Shown in pieces: positions 15,884 to 26,227 of a stretch of DNA of 64,000 bases. The DNA is taken from assembly GCF_900635955.1 (NCBI RefSeq), contig NZ_LR134201.1, positions 1,302,001 to 1,366,000 on the forward strand. The letters are read 5' to 3'. This DNA comes from Cedecea lapagei. Lineage in GTDB: Bacteria; Pseudomonadota; Gammaproteobacteria; Enterobacterales; Enterobacteriaceae. Position 1 is the stretch's first letter; every line of letters begins with the position of its first letter. The position numbers and the translations under genes are program-made. The notes beneath the pieces are model-generated. The model worked only from the letters and a program-made list of their open reading frames with translations, was not told the origin of the DNA and made no database searches.

Positions 15884-16885
15884 GAAGCTTCGACCTTAGT
15901 TGTTAATGTCGCATCCTGCCGTGGAAGCGCACCGTCACAATGTACTCCTGCTGCAGCGAGATTTGAAGGTTGAGGCCTGAAGAAATGCAATTTATCTTTA
16001 CAGCACAATGTATAAGCTGCGGCGCTTTTTATAAAAATCAGATAAACAAAATAACCTTTAATTTTTATTAAGTTAGTTTAATTGTCTGTCTTGCTCTTTT
16101 GGATTGATGTTATCCACTGTCTCTGGCGTCCTGGTGAGTGAGAGGTGCTACTGAAGGTGGCGGAGGCAGCAAAACATAAGAAAAAATTAATATTTCGGCC
16201 AGAACCATTACTTGATTAATGACCAGGTAGTTAAAGAGATGTATATCAAAAGTCCGGCTAATGTAATAGTTAAATACCGCTGCAATTATTAAGTGTCTTT
16301 TATTATAGCTTGCGAGCGACTTCAAAAAACGTTGCGAATAATCAACCCGGGTGAAGCAGCAAAAAAGAGAATAAGATCAGATAATTCGTAATAAGTGTTA
16401 TAAAACATACTGTTTTAAGGTAAGATAGACTACGAAAAATGGTAGGTTTTTGATGCCAATGAGCGATTCAGCGCCATGTTTTAGTCGGTGCTGTTAAATA
16501 TTACTATTATTATTCAACTGGTTGTATGGTTAGGCCGGTTTATGCCTTTCGTTGCGTTTCAACCCGTTAAATAATCATATAAAAGCTTATTAATTGTTGT
16601 TTCCTGACGCTGATTTACAGTATTACCCGGCGTCAAAATACCAGACTGGTACGATGAGTCGGGAAGTTGTCTCCGATCCTGACTTGAATAAATATCCCAT
16701 TGGGTCATGTTTCAGATAATTGCCTCATGCCCGGGAATACAAAAATAACAAACAGAAGCGCCGCTAACGTATGACGGCCAACACTGCCGAAGACATTCGG
16801 TAAATGGAATTGCTTTATCTCTTTGATAAATCATAGCAATACAACCAGGGCAGACTCGAAAGAGCAACCTATTAGTGAATACATT
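15884..16885. other. 1-kb A/T-rich intergenic region alaA / lrhA, no supported gene
   Basis: The region holds the alaA and lrhA promoters and what is probably a long lrhA leader, as is known for lrhA in E. coli. It is visibly richer in A/T than its neighbours. Small frames exist, such as one of 71 codons on the minus strand at 16110-16325, but none has a convincing ribosome site or recognisable family. I see no clear repeat or RNA gene. Confidence 0.55.
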
Positions 16886-17821
16886 ATGATTAACGCAAAT
16901 CGTCCGATACTGAACCTCGACCTCGATCTGCTGAGGACATTCGTTGCGGTCGCCGATCTCAATACCTTCGCCGCCGCTGCGGCCGCGGTATGCCGCACTC
17001 AATCCGCTGTCAGCCAACAGATGCAGCGCCTTGAGCAATTAGTCGGGAAAGAGCTTTTTGCACGACATGGCCGCAATAAACTGCTGACTGAACACGGAAT
17101 TCAGCTGCTGGGTTACGCGCGTAAAATTCTTCGCTTCAACGATGAAGCCTGCTCCTCGCTGATGTTTAACAACCTGCAGGGATCGTTAACCCTTGGCGCA
17201 TCCGACGAAACGGCGGACACCATTCTGCCGTTCCTGTTAAACCGCATCAGCTCTGTCTATCCGAAGCTGGCGCTGGATGTCCGGGTAAAGCGCAACCCGT
17301 TCATGATCGAAATGCTTAATCAGCATGAGGTCGATCTGGTGGTGACAACCTCTAACCCTTCTAACTTCGATTCTGTTGTGCTGCGAACCTCGCCAACGCT
17401 CTGGTACTGTGCCGCCGATTATGTGTTCCAGAGCGGAGAAGCGCTGCCGCTGGTGATGCTGGACGATCCCAGCCCGTACCGCGATATGATGTTAGAGCAG
17501 CTTGATGCCAGCCAGACGCCGTGGCGTATATCGTATGTTGCCTCGACGCTCGCGGCCGTGCGTGCGGCAGTAAAGGCTGGGCTGGGCGTGACGGCACGGC
17601 CGGTAGAAATGATGAGCCCGGAGCTTCGTGTCCTGGGGGCTTCAGAAGGGCTACCGGCTTTACCTGAAACCCGCTATCTGCTCTGCAGGAATCCGGAAAG
17701 CGGCAATGAGCTGGCTCAGGCGATTTTCAGCGCCCTGGTCACGCCGTCGAACCCTTACCGCTTTGCGGCAGTGGGAAGCGAAGGCGGCGATACGCTGCTG
17801 GTGGAAGGGGATTTTGAGTAA
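16886..17821 (+). CDS. lrhA: LysR-type regulator LrhA
   Basis: LrhA is a LysR-family regulator that in E. coli represses flhDC (motility), fimbrial genes and rpoS translation factors, and autoregulates. The 311-residue protein has its winged helix-turn-helix at about residues 12-70 (NTFAAAAAAVCRTQSAVSQQ). The N-terminal 100 residues are almost identical to E. coli while the effector domain and tail are more diverged. The ATG at 16886 gives the family N-terminus MINANRPILNLDLD; an upstream in-frame start at 16823 is not supported. It lies upstream of nuo, as in E. coli, but is separated from it by a terminator. Confidence 0.96.
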   Translation: MINANRPILNLDLDLLRTFVAVADLNTFAAAAAAVCRTQSAVSQQMQRLEQLVGKELFARHGRNKLLTEHGIQLLGYARKILRFNDEACSSLMFNNLQGSLTLGASDETADTILPFLLNRISSVYPKLALDVRVKRNPFMIEMLNQHEVDLVVTTSNPSNFDSVVLRTSPTLWYCAADYVFQSGEALPLVMLDDPSPYRDMMLEQLDASQTPWRISYVASTLAAVRAAVKAGLGVTARPVEMMSPELRVLGASEGLPALPETRYLLCRNPESGNELAQAIFSALVTPSNPYRFAAVGSEGGDTLLVEGDFE

Positions 17822-17861
17822 CCCTTCGGCGTTTAGTTGGTAACAAAATATTAAATGTAAG

Positions 17862-17907
17862 AAATGGGCCATTGGTGATTTTTTTTAAGCCAATGGCCCA
17901 TTTTTTA
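17862..17907. terminator. Strong terminator after lrhA
   Basis: A 14-bp perfect stem, AAATGGGCCATTGG/CCAATGGCCCATTT, encloses a T-rich loop and is followed by a T-run. It isolates lrhA from the nuo operon. Confidence 0.9.
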
Positions 17908-18452
17908 TACCTAATTTTAGCCAGGGTATACCTCGTTTTATCTTTTAAAATAAAATCAATGACTTATTAGCGCCCCTCTTTTTGCGCACTTTATGTACAA
18001 AAAGTTCGCGCAGCGGCACGCTAATGTTAAAAAACGAATAACAATGTTGCTTCTTTTTGAAGTTGATTAACAAAAGCGTGTCTCAGATCAAGAAAATACT
18101 CCCTCTTGGGGGGAGGAATAGTTGAGATTTCCTGCCAAAATATAGGGGCTGTTTATTTTTTCACACGGAACGGACACGATTCACCCTTATCAAAATCTGG
18201 TCTTTATGCGGGTGTTGATGAGTTTTAACGCATTAAATGTTAATGAATTGCTGTCGGTGTAAATTAATGTGTGGATACTTTTGTTAAAGTTGACAAAAGG
18301 TTATAGAAAGGAGTAAAAAACCCCATCAATTGGCTGCCTAAGCATGATTTCCGGTAGTTATTGTACGGTTGATTGTTCCTCCCCATGAATCGATGTGGTG
18401 TTCATCTGCCAGCAAGAGCAGAGACTTTGGCGCCACTTTTGATGAGTAAGCA
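17908..18452 (+). promoter_or_regulatory. nuo operon upstream region and leader (545 bp, no gene)
   Basis: The nuo promoter and leader must lie here, because a terminator bounds it on the left and nuoA on the right. In E. coli the equivalent region carries ArcA, FNR, NarL, Fis and IHF sites. I can see A/T-rich tracts but no single site clear enough to place, and no open reading frame with support. Confidence 0.6.
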
Positions 18453-18899
18453 ATGAGTATGTCAACATCCACTGAAGTTATCGCTCATCACTGGGCGTTC
18501 GCTGTCTTTCTTATCGTCGCCGTTGGCCTGTGCTGTCTGATGCTTGTCGGGGGCTGGTTCCTTGGCGGAAGAGCTAAGGCGCGGCACAAAAATACCCCCT
18601 TCGAGTCAGGTATCGACTCCGTTGGCACGGCACGTCTACGTCTCTCCGCCAAGTTTTACCTGGTCGCCATGTTCTTCGTTATCTTTGACGTGGAAGCCTT
18701 GTATCTCTATGCGTGGTCAACTTCTATCCGCGAAAGCGGCTGGATTGGCTTCGTCGAGGCCGCAATTTTCATTTTAGTGCTACTGGCTGGTCTGGTTTAT
18801 CTGGTGCGCATTGGTGCGCTGGATTGGACTCCTGCGCGTTCGCGCCGTGAGAAAATCAACCCGGAAACAGACAGTCTCACTAACCGTCATACGCAGTAA
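18453..18899 (+). CDS. nuoA: NADH-quinone oxidoreductase subunit A
   Basis: NuoA is a small membrane subunit of complex I at the junction between the peripheral and membrane arms. The 148-residue protein has three hydrophobic segments (about residues 15-38, 68-90 and 97-120). The conserved loop NTPFESGIDSVG between segments 1 and 2 lies near the quinone site, and FDVEALYLYAW sits in segment 2. It opens the 13-gene nuo operon and is followed 15 bp later by nuoB. It is one residue longer than the E. coli protein. Confidence 0.97.
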   Translation: MSMSTSTEVIAHHWAFAVFLIVAVGLCCLMLVGGWFLGGRAKARHKNTPFESGIDSVGTARLRLSAKFYLVAMFFVIFDVEALYLYAWSTSIRESGWIGFVEAAIFILVLLAGLVYLVRIGALDWTPARSRREKINPETDSLTNRHTQ

Positions 18900-18914
18900 C
18901 AGCGAGGCTATAAG

Positions 18915-19589
18915 ATGGACTATACGCTCACCCGCATAGACCCCAACGGTGAGAATGACCGTTATCCCCTGCAGAAGCAGGAGATCGTAACCGATCCCCT
19001 CGAACAAGAGATTAACCGCAGCGTTTACATGGGCAAGCTTGAGCATGCCATGCACGATGTGGTGAACTGGGGTCGTAAAAACTCAATCTGGCCATACAAC
19101 TTTGGCCTTTCCTGCTGCTACGTAGAGATGGTGACGTCGTTTACGGCTGTGCATGACGTGGCGCGTTTCGGTGCAGAAGTTTTACGTGCCTCTCCTCGTC
19201 AGGCTGACCTGATGGTGGTGGCCGGTACCTGCTTCACCAAAATGGCTCCGGTAATCCAGCGCCTTTACGATCAGATGCTGGAGCCTAAATGGGTGATTTC
19301 CATGGGTGCCTGCGCTAACTCCGGCGGCATGTACGACATTTACTCTGTCGTTCAGGGCGTCGATAAGTTCATCCCGGTTGATGTTTACATTCCTGGCTGC
19401 CCACCGCGCCCGGAAGCGTATATGCAGGCGCTGATGCTGCTGCAGGAGTCGATTGGTAAAGAGCGTCGCCCGCTGTCGTGGGTCGTTGGCGATCAGGGCG
19501 TTTACCGCGCCAACATGCAGTCCGAGCGTGAGCGTAAGCGCGGCGAACGCATCGCGGTAACCAATCTGCGGACGCCGGACGAGATTTAA
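18915..19589 (+). CDS. nuoB: NADH-quinone oxidoreductase subunit B
   Basis: NuoB carries iron-sulfur cluster N2, the last redox centre before quinone. The 224-residue protein has the N2 ligands visible: the paired cysteines of SCCYVEM near residue 67, the cysteine of GTCFTKM near 128 and that of PGCPPRPEA near 158. It belongs to the peripheral arm and contacts NuoCD and NuoI. It is in the nuo operon between nuoA and nuoCD, with a 26-bp (or slightly longer) spacer before nuoCD. Confidence 0.97.
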   Translation: MDYTLTRIDPNGENDRYPLQKQEIVTDPLEQEINRSVYMGKLEHAMHDVVNWGRKNSIWPYNFGLSCCYVEMVTSFTAVHDVARFGAEVLRASPRQADLMVVAGTCFTKMAPVIQRLYDQMLEPKWVISMGACANSGGMYDIYSVVQGVDKFIPVDVYIPGCPPRPEAYMQALMLLQESIGKERRPLSWVVGDQGVYRANMQSERERKRGERIAVTNLRTPDEI

Positions 19590-19675
19590 TTAGCGCCTGC
19601 GCTCGGTGAACGTCTTTGTATATCAATAATATAAAAACAAAGGCACTGAACGCAGTCACCACAGAACCATTTGCA

Positions 19676-21487
19676 ATGGTGAGAACTATGACCGATTTAA
19701 CCGCGCAAGACGCCGCTATGCCAGCCTGGCAGACAAGGGATCACCTGGATGATCCGGTCATTGGCGAATTGCGTAACCGTTTTGGGCCGGATGCCTTTAC
19801 CGTTCAGCCAACCCGCACCGGGGTACCCGTAGTCTGGGTTAAGCGTGAACAGTTACTGGAAGTGGTCGATTTCCTCAAGAAATCACCAAAACCCTACGTT
19901 ATGCTGTTTGACCTGCATGGCATGGATGAGCGTCTACGCACACACCGCAACGGTTTACCGGCTGCGGATTTTTCCGTTTTCTACCACCTGATGTCCATTG
20001 AACGCAATCGCGATATCATGCTCAAGGTGGCGTTGTCTGAAAACGATCTGAACCTGCCGACGCTGACCAAACTCTTCCCGAACGCTAACTGGTACGAGCG
20101 TGAAACCTGGGAGATGTTTGGCATCACCTTTAATGGCCACCCGCACCTGACGCGCATCATGATGCCGCCGACCTGGGAAGGCCACCCGCTGCGTAAAGAC
20201 TACCCGGCGCGAGCCACCGAATTCGATCCGTTTATCCTGACTAAACAGAAAGAAGACCTGGAGATGGAAGCGCTGACCTTCAAGCCTGAAGAGTGGGGCA
20301 TGAAGCGCAGCAGCGAGCATGAAGATTTCATGTTCCTGAACCTCGGGCCAAACCACCCTTCCGCACACGGTGCTTTCCGTATCATCCTGCAGCTGGACGG
20401 CGAAGAGATCGTCGACTGCGTGCCGGATATCGGCTACCACCACCGTGGCGCTGAGAAAATGGGCGAGCGTCAGTCCTGGCACAGCTACATTCCGTATACC
20501 GACCGTATCGAGTACCTCGGCGGCTGCGTCAACGAAATGCCTTACGTGCTGGCGGTAGAAAAGCTGGCCGGTATTGTGGTACCGGAACGCGTTGAAGTTA
20601 TCCGCGTTATGCTCTCCGAGCTTTTCCGCATCAACAGCCACCTGCTGTATATCTCCACCTTTATTCAGGACGTCGGCGCCATGACCCCGGTGTTCTTCGC
20701 CTTTACCGATCGTCAGAAAATTTACGATCTGGTGGAAGCGATTACCGGTTTCCGTATGCACCCGGCCTGGTTCCGTATCGGCGGCGTTGCGCACGACCTG
20801 CCGAAGGGGTGGGAGCGTCTGCTGAAAGAGTTCCTCGAGTGGATGCCGAAGCGCCTGGACTCTTATGAGAAAGCCGCGCTGCGCAACACCATCCTGAAGG
20901 GCCGTTCTCAGGGCGTTGCTGCCTATACCGCAAAAGAAGCGCTGGAGTGGGGCACCACCGGTGCTGGCCTGCGCGCCACCGGTATCGACTTCGACGTGCG
21001 TAAGGCTCGTCCTTACTCTGGCTACCAGAACTTTGACTTTGAAGTGCCGGTAGGCGGTGGTATCAGCGACTGCTACACCCGCGTGATGCTGAAAGTTGAA
21101 GAGCTTCGCCAGAGCCTGCGCATCCTTGAGCAGTGCCTGAAAAATATGCCAGCCGGCCCGTTCAAAGCGGATCACCCGCTGACTACGCCGCCGCCGAAAG
21201 AGCGCACGCTGCAGCATATCGAAACCCTGATCACTCACTTCCTGCAGGTTTCGTGGGGCCCGGTGATGCCGGCCAACGAATCCTTCCAGATGATTGAGGC
21301 AACGAAAGGGATTAACAGTTACTACCTGACCAGTGACGCTAGCACCATGAGCTACCGTACCCGTATTCGCACCCCGAGCTTTGCGCACCTGCAGCAAATT
21401 CCGGCGGCGATCCGCGGCAGCCTGGTTTCTGACCTGATTGTCTATCTGGGTAGTATCGATTTTGTAATGTCTGATGTGGATCGCTAA
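19676..21487 (+). CDS. nuoC: NADH-quinone oxidoreductase, fused subunit C/D
   Basis: In enteric bacteria the 30-kDa (C) and 49-kDa (D) subunits are one polypeptide, and that is the case here (603 residues). The NuoC-like part covers about residues 1-190, with ETWEMFGITFNGHP. The NuoD part begins around residue 215, with LGPNHPSAHGAFRI, and holds the quinone-site histidine and the conserved tyrosine region. I chose the ATG at 19676 (MVRTMTDLTAQ), close to the E. coli start; the next ATG, 12 bp on, is also possible, and an upstream non-ATG start is unsupported. It overlaps nothing and is followed 2 bp later by nuoE. Confidence 0.95.
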   Translation: MVRTMTDLTAQDAAMPAWQTRDHLDDPVIGELRNRFGPDAFTVQPTRTGVPVVWVKREQLLEVVDFLKKSPKPYVMLFDLHGMDERLRTHRNGLPAADFSVFYHLMSIERNRDIMLKVALSENDLNLPTLTKLFPNANWYERETWEMFGITFNGHPHLTRIMMPPTWEGHPLRKDYPARATEFDPFILTKQKEDLEMEALTFKPEEWGMKRSSEHEDFMFLNLGPNHPSAHGAFRIILQLDGEEIVDCVPDIGYHHRGAEKMGERQSWHSYIPYTDRIEYLGGCVNEMPYVLAVEKLAGIVVPERVEVIRVMLSELFRINSHLLYISTFIQDVGAMTPVFFAFTDRQKIYDLVEAITGFRMHPAWFRIGGVAHDLPKGWERLLKEFLEWMPKRLDSYEKAALRNTILKGRSQGVAAYTAKEALEWGTTGAGLRATGIDFDVRKARPYSGYQNFDFEVPVGGGISDCYTRVMLKVEELRQSLRILEQCLKNMPAGPFKADHPLTTPPPKERTLQHIETLITHFLQVSWGPVMPANESFQMIEATKGINSYYLTSDASTMSYRTRIRTPSFAHLQQIPAAIRGSLVSDLIVYLGSIDFVMSDVDR

Positions 21488-21489
21488 CT

Positions 21490-21990
21490 ATGCACGATAA
21501 CCAACAAAACCAGGCTGAGGCTTTTGAGCTGAGTGCGGCAGAGCGTGAGGCGATTGAGCACGAAAAACACCATTACGAAGATGCCCGTGCGGCCTCTATC
21601 GAAGCGCTGAAAATCGTTCAGAAACAGCGCGGCTGGGTGCCGGATGGCGCTATCTACGCTATCGCTGACGTGCTGGGGATCCCGGCAAGCGACGTAGAAG
21701 GCGTGGCCACGTTTTATAGCCAAATCTTCCGCCAGCCGGTAGGCCGCCACGTGATTCGCTACTGCGACAGCGTGGTTTGCCATATCACCGGCTACCAGGG
21801 CATTCAGTCGGCGATTGAAGCCAAACTGAACATCAAACCGGGCCAGACCACGTTTGATGGTCGCTTCACCCTGCTGCCAACCTGCTGCCTGGGTAACTGC
21901 GATAAGGGGCCGACCATGATGATTGATGAGGACACTCACAGCCATCTGACGCCGGAAGCTATCCCTGATTTGCTGGAGCAGTATAAATGA
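21490..21990 (+). CDS. nuoE: NADH-quinone oxidoreductase subunit E
   Basis: NuoE is the 24-kDa subunit of the NADH dehydrogenase module and binds the [2Fe-2S] cluster N1a. The ligand cysteines are in CDSVVCHITG near residue 92 and LPTCCLGNCDKGP near 133. The thioredoxin-like fold and 166-residue length match E. coli NuoE. Its stop overlaps the start of nuoF by four bases (ATGA), which implies coupled translation. Confidence 0.97.
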   Translation: MHDNQQNQAEAFELSAAEREAIEHEKHHYEDARAASIEALKIVQKQRGWVPDGAIYAIADVLGIPASDVEGVATFYSQIFRQPVGRHVIRYCDSVVCHITGYQGIQSAIEAKLNIKPGQTTFDGRFTLLPTCCLGNCDKGPTMMIDEDTHSHLTPEAIPDLLEQYK

Positions 21991-23333
21991 AGACGATTAT
22001 TCGTACTGCCGAAACCCATCCGCTGACCTGGCGTCTGCGCGATGACAAACAGCCGGTCTGGCTCGACGAATACCGTAGCAAAAACGGCTATGAAGGTGCG
22101 CGTAAGGCGCTCACCGGCATGGCCCCGGATGAGATCGTTAACGCGGTAAAAGACGCTGGCCTGAAAGGGCGTGGCGGCGCGGGCTTCTCCACCGGTCTGA
22201 AGTGGAGCCTGATGCCGAAAGACGAGTCCATGAACATCCGTTACCTGCTGTGTAACGCCGATGAAATGGAGCCGGGCACCTATAAAGACCGTCTGCTGAT
22301 GGAGCAGCTGCCGCACCTGTTGGTGGAAGGCATGCTGATCTCCGCCTTCGCGCTTAAAGCTTACCGCGGCTACATCTTCCTGCGTGGCGAATACATTGAA
22401 GCGGCCGTTCATCTGCGCCGCGCAATCGCTGAAGCCACCGAAGCGGGCCTGCTTGGTAAAAACATTCTGGGCTCCGGTTTTGACTTCGAGCTTATCGTGC
22501 ACACCGGTGCAGGGCGTTATATCTGCGGTGAAGAAACCGCGCTGATCAACTCCCTGGAAGGCCGTCGTGCGAACCCTCGCTCCAAGCCACCGTTCCCGGC
22601 CTCAAGCGGCGTGTGGGGGAAACCGACCTGCGTCAACAACGTCGAAACCCTGTGTAACGTGCCTGCGATTCTGGCTAACGGCGTAGAGTGGTATCAGGGC
22701 ATTGGCGGCGGCATGAGTAAAGATGCCGGTACCAAGCTGATGGGCTTCTCTGGCCGCGTGAAAAACCCTGGCGTCTGGGAGTTACCGTTCGGCACAACCG
22801 CACGTGAGATCCTGGAAGAGTACGCCGGCGGCATGCGTGATGGCCTGAAGTTTAAAGCCTGGCAGCCGGGCGGTGCGGGGACCGACTTCCTGACGGAAGC
22901 GCACCTCGACCTGCCGATGGAGTTTGAAAGTATTGGTAAAGCAGGCAGCCGTCTCGGTACGGCGCTGGCAATGGCGGTTGACCATGAAATCGGTATGGTG
23001 CCGCTGGTGCGTAACCTGGAAGAGTTCTTTGCCCGTGAATCCTGTGGCTGGTGTACACCTTGCCGCGATGGTCTGCCGTGGAGCGTAAAAATCCTGCGCG
23101 CGCTGGAGCGTGGCGAAGGGCAGCCGGGGGATATCGAAACCCTGGAGCAGCTTTGCCGCCACCTGGGACCGGGTAAAACCTTCTGTGCCCACGCGCCGGG
23201 TGCCGTAGAGCCATTGCAGAGTGCGATTAAATATTTCCGCGACGAATTCGAAGCAGGCATTGCCAAACAGGATTACGGAAATCTGCGTGCCATTAATGGT
23301 ATTCAGCCGAACCTGTTAAAAACGCGCTGGTGA
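21987..23333 (+). CDS. nuoF: NADH-quinone oxidoreductase subunit F
   Basis: NuoF binds NADH and FMN and cluster N3, so it is the electron entry point of complex I. The 448-residue protein shows the FMN/NADH-binding glycine motif GRGGAGFSTGLKW near residue 64, the second nucleotide block GAGRYICGEETALINS near 175, and the N3 cysteines in ESCGWCTPCRDG near 350 plus a distal cysteine in FCAHAPG. It is followed by an unusually long 169-bp gap with a REP-like pair before nuoG. Confidence 0.97.
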   Translation: MKTIIRTAETHPLTWRLRDDKQPVWLDEYRSKNGYEGARKALTGMAPDEIVNAVKDAGLKGRGGAGFSTGLKWSLMPKDESMNIRYLLCNADEMEPGTYKDRLLMEQLPHLLVEGMLISAFALKAYRGYIFLRGEYIEAAVHLRRAIAEATEAGLLGKNILGSGFDFELIVHTGAGRYICGEETALINSLEGRRANPRSKPPFPASSGVWGKPTCVNNVETLCNVPAILANGVEWYQGIGGGMSKDAGTKLMGFSGRVKNPGVWELPFGTTAREILEEYAGGMRDGLKFKAWQPGGAGTDFLTEAHLDLPMEFESIGKAGSRLGTALAMAVDHEIGMVPLVRNLEEFFARESCGWCTPCRDGLPWSVKILRALERGEGQPGDIETLEQLCRHLGPGKTFCAHAPGAVEPLQSAIKYFRDEFEAGIAKQDYGNLRAINGIQPNLLKTRW

Positions 23334-23345
23334 TAGACAGCTTTT

Positions 23346-23434
23346 CACCCTCACCCTAACCCTCTCCCTGAGGGAGAGGGGATAGACCGATGATTTTCCC
23401 CCTCTCCTGGGGGAGAGGGTCGGGGTGAGGGCGA
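23346..23434. repeat. Inverted pair of REP-like elements inside the nuo operon (nuoF-nuoG)
   Basis: The first copy, at 23346-23380, runs CCCTCACCC, CCCTCTCCC, then GGGAGAGGGG. The second, at 23399-23434, is the same element in the opposite orientation, ending GGGTCGGGGTGAGGG. Head-to-head pairs of this kind are typical of mosaic REP clusters. They lie between nuoF and nuoG in the middle of a long operon and may affect mRNA stability or polarity. Confidence 0.85.
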
Positions 23435-23502
23435 AGGTGGTTCGCACAAGAATTTTTGATTAACGCCTGAAGTTATTCAGGCCAACTGGAAGCATGCTGA
23501 CT

Positions 23503-26227
23503 ATGGCTACGATTCATGTAGACGGCAAAGAATACGAGGTCAACGGAGCAGACAACTTGCTGGAAGCTTGTCTCTCCCTCGGTCTTGATATTCCTTATTT
23601 TTGCTGGCATCCGGCGCTGGGCAGCGTCGGTGCTTGCCGCCAGTGTGCGGTGAAGCAATATCAGAACGCGGAAGACACTCGTGGTCGCCTGGTGATGTCC
23701 TGTATGACACCGGCCTCCGACGGGACCTTCATCTCCATTGATGATGGCGAAGCGAAACAGTTCCGCGAAAGCGTTGTGGAGTGGTTAATGACTAACCACC
23801 CGCACGACTGTCCGGTCTGTGAAGAGGGGGGGTAACTGCCACCTGCAGGATATGACCGTTATGACTGGTCATAGCTTCCGTCGCTATCGCTTTACCAAGC
23901 GTACTCACCGCAATCAGGATCTCGGTCCGTTCATCTCTCACGAAATGAACCGCTGTATCGCCTGCTACCGCTGCGTGCGTTACTACAAAGACTACGCAGA
24001 CGGTAAAGATCTGGGCGTTTATGGCGCACACGACAACGTCTACTTCGGTCGCCCGGAAGACGGCACGCTGGAAAGCGAGTTCTCCGGTAACCTGGTAGAA
24101 ATTTGCCCGACCGGCGTCTTCACCGACAAAACGCACTCCGAGCGCTACAACCGTAAATGGGATATGCAGTTTGCACCAAGCATCTGCCAGCAGTGTTCCC
24201 TCGGCTGTAACACCAGCCCGGGTGAACGCTACGGTGAGCTGCGCCGTATCGAAAACCGCTATAACGGCACCGTGAACCACTACTTCCTGTGCGACCGCGG
24301 TCGTTTCGGTTACGGCTACGTCAACCTGAAAGACCGTCCGCGTCAGCCAATTCAGCGTCGTGGCGATGACCTCATTACCCTGAACGCCGAGCAGGCGATG
24401 CAGGGCGCTGCGGATATCCTGCGTCAGTCGAAGAAAGTGATCGGTATCGGTTCTCCGCGCGCGAGCGTCGAAAGCAACTTTGCTCTGCGTGAGCTGGTTG
24501 GGGCCGACAACTTCTACACGGGCATTGCCGCCGGTGAGCAGGCTCGCCTGCAGCTGATGCTGAAAGTGCTGCGTGAAAGCGGTATTCATACGCCTGCTCT
24601 GCGTGAAATCGAATCTTACGATGCGGTGCTGATTCTGGGCGAAGACGTTACCCAGACCGGCGCGCGTGCTGCACTGGCTATTCGCCAGGCGGTGAAAGGG
24701 AAGGCACGTGAAATGGCAGCTGCTCAGAAAGTGGCCGACTGGCAGATCGCCGCAATCCTGAACATCGGCCAGAACGCTAAGCATCCGCTGTTTGTGACCA
24801 ACGTGGACAGCACTCGCCTGGACGATATCGCCGCATGGACTTACCGTGCGCCGGTTGAAGATCAGGCTCGTCTTGGCTTTGCGATTGCCAATGCGCTGGA
24901 CAGCAACTCTCCGGCCGTTGAGCTGGATCGTGACCTGAAGAATAAAGTCGACGTGATCGTGCAGGCGCTGGCCGGCGCGAAGAAGCCGCTGATTGTTTCC
25001 GGGACTAACGCCGGTAGCGAAGCGGTTATTCAGGCTGCGGCCAACGTGGCTAAAGCGTTGAAAGGTCGCGGTGCCGACGTTGGCGTCACCATGATTGCCC
25101 GTGCGGTTAACAGCGTTGGCCTCGGCATGATTGGCGGCGGCTCTCTGGAAGAGGCCCTGAGCGAGCTGGAAAGCGGCGCTGCCGATGCGGTAGTGGTGCT
25201 GGAAAACGACCTGCACCGCCATGCTTCAGCCGCCCGCGTAGATGCTGCTCTGAGCAAAGCGCCTCTGGTGATGGTGATTGACCATCAGCGCACGGATATC
25301 ATGGACAAAGCCCATCTGGTCCTGTCCGCGGCGAGCTTCGCAGAAAGCGACGGAACGGTGATTAACAACGAAGGCCGCGCCCAGCGCTTCTTCCAGGTTT
25401 ATGATCCTGCCTACTACGACACCAGCGTGACGATGTTCGAAAGCTGGCGCTGGCTGCATTCGCTGCACAGCACCGTGCAGAGCCGCGACGTTGACTGGAC
25501 GCAGCTTGACCACGTGATCGACGCCTGCGTGCAGGCATTGCCTCAGCTGGCCGGTATTAAAGATGCCGCGCCGGATGCTTCGTTCCGTATCAAAGGTCAG
25601 AAGCTGTCTCGTTCTCCAATCCGTTCGAGCGGACGTACCGCCATGCGCGCCAACATCAGCGTGCACGAACCGCGTCAGCCGCAGGATAAAGACACGATGT
25701 TCGCCTTCTCTATGGAAGGGAACAACAGCCCGCTGGCCGACCGTCAGCAGATTCCGTTTGCCTGGGCTCCAGGCTGGAACTCCCCGCAGGCATGGAACAA
25801 GTTCCAGGCCGAAGTGGGCGGCCATCTGCGCCACGGCGATCCGGGCGTGCGCCTGATTGAAGCCTCTGAAACGGGTCTGGAGTACTTCACTTCCGTGCCG
25901 GAGTCCTTCCACGCGGAAGAGGGCAAATGGCGTATCGCGCCGTACTACCACCTGTTCGGTAGCGACGAGATGTCCCAGCGTTCTCCGGTGTTCCAGAAGC
26001 GTATGGTTGAGCCGTACATCAAGCTGAACCCGGCAGATGCCGCGAAGCTTGGCGTTAACGCCGGTAGCCTTATCTCCTTCAGCTACGAAGGCCAGACGCT
26101 GAGTCTGCCGCTGCAGCTGTCCGAAGGGCTGGTCGCCGGGCAGGTTGGCTTGCCGATGGGTATGCCAGGGATCGCGCCAGTGCTTGCCGGTGCTCGTCTT
26201 GAAAATCTGCAGGAGGCTGCGCAATGA
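23503..26227 (+). pseudogene. nuoG: NADH-quinone oxidoreductase subunit G, interrupted by a +1 frameshift at a G7 run (probable sequence error)
   Basis: NuoG is the largest peripheral subunit and carries clusters N1b, N5, N4 and N7. The first frame (23503 on) reads through the [2Fe-2S] motif and stops at 23835 just after HDCPVCEEGG. The rest is in the next frame and continues NCHLQDMTVMTGH without loss. A run of seven G's at 23826-23832 carries one extra base: with six G's the two frames join exactly into 907 residues, the family length. N4-type cysteines (CIACYRCVRYYKDY) and the CQQCSLGC motif for N7 are intact downstream. All flanking nuo genes are intact, so I favour a sequencing error over loss of complex I. 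The start is MATIHVDGKEYEV at 23503. Confidence 0.93.

Noticed and set aside
16110..16325. Small hydrophobic 71-codon frame on the minus strand upstream of lrhA
   Set aside because: No convincing ribosome site and no family; it is in A/T-rich DNA where such frames arise by chance.
19955..21397. Open reading frame of 480 codons antisense to nuoCD
   Set aside because: Shadow of nuoCD; no motif, no plausible start signal.
23792..25222. Open reading frame of 476 codons antisense to nuoG
   Set aside because: Shadow of nuoG; the sense-strand protein is unmistakable.
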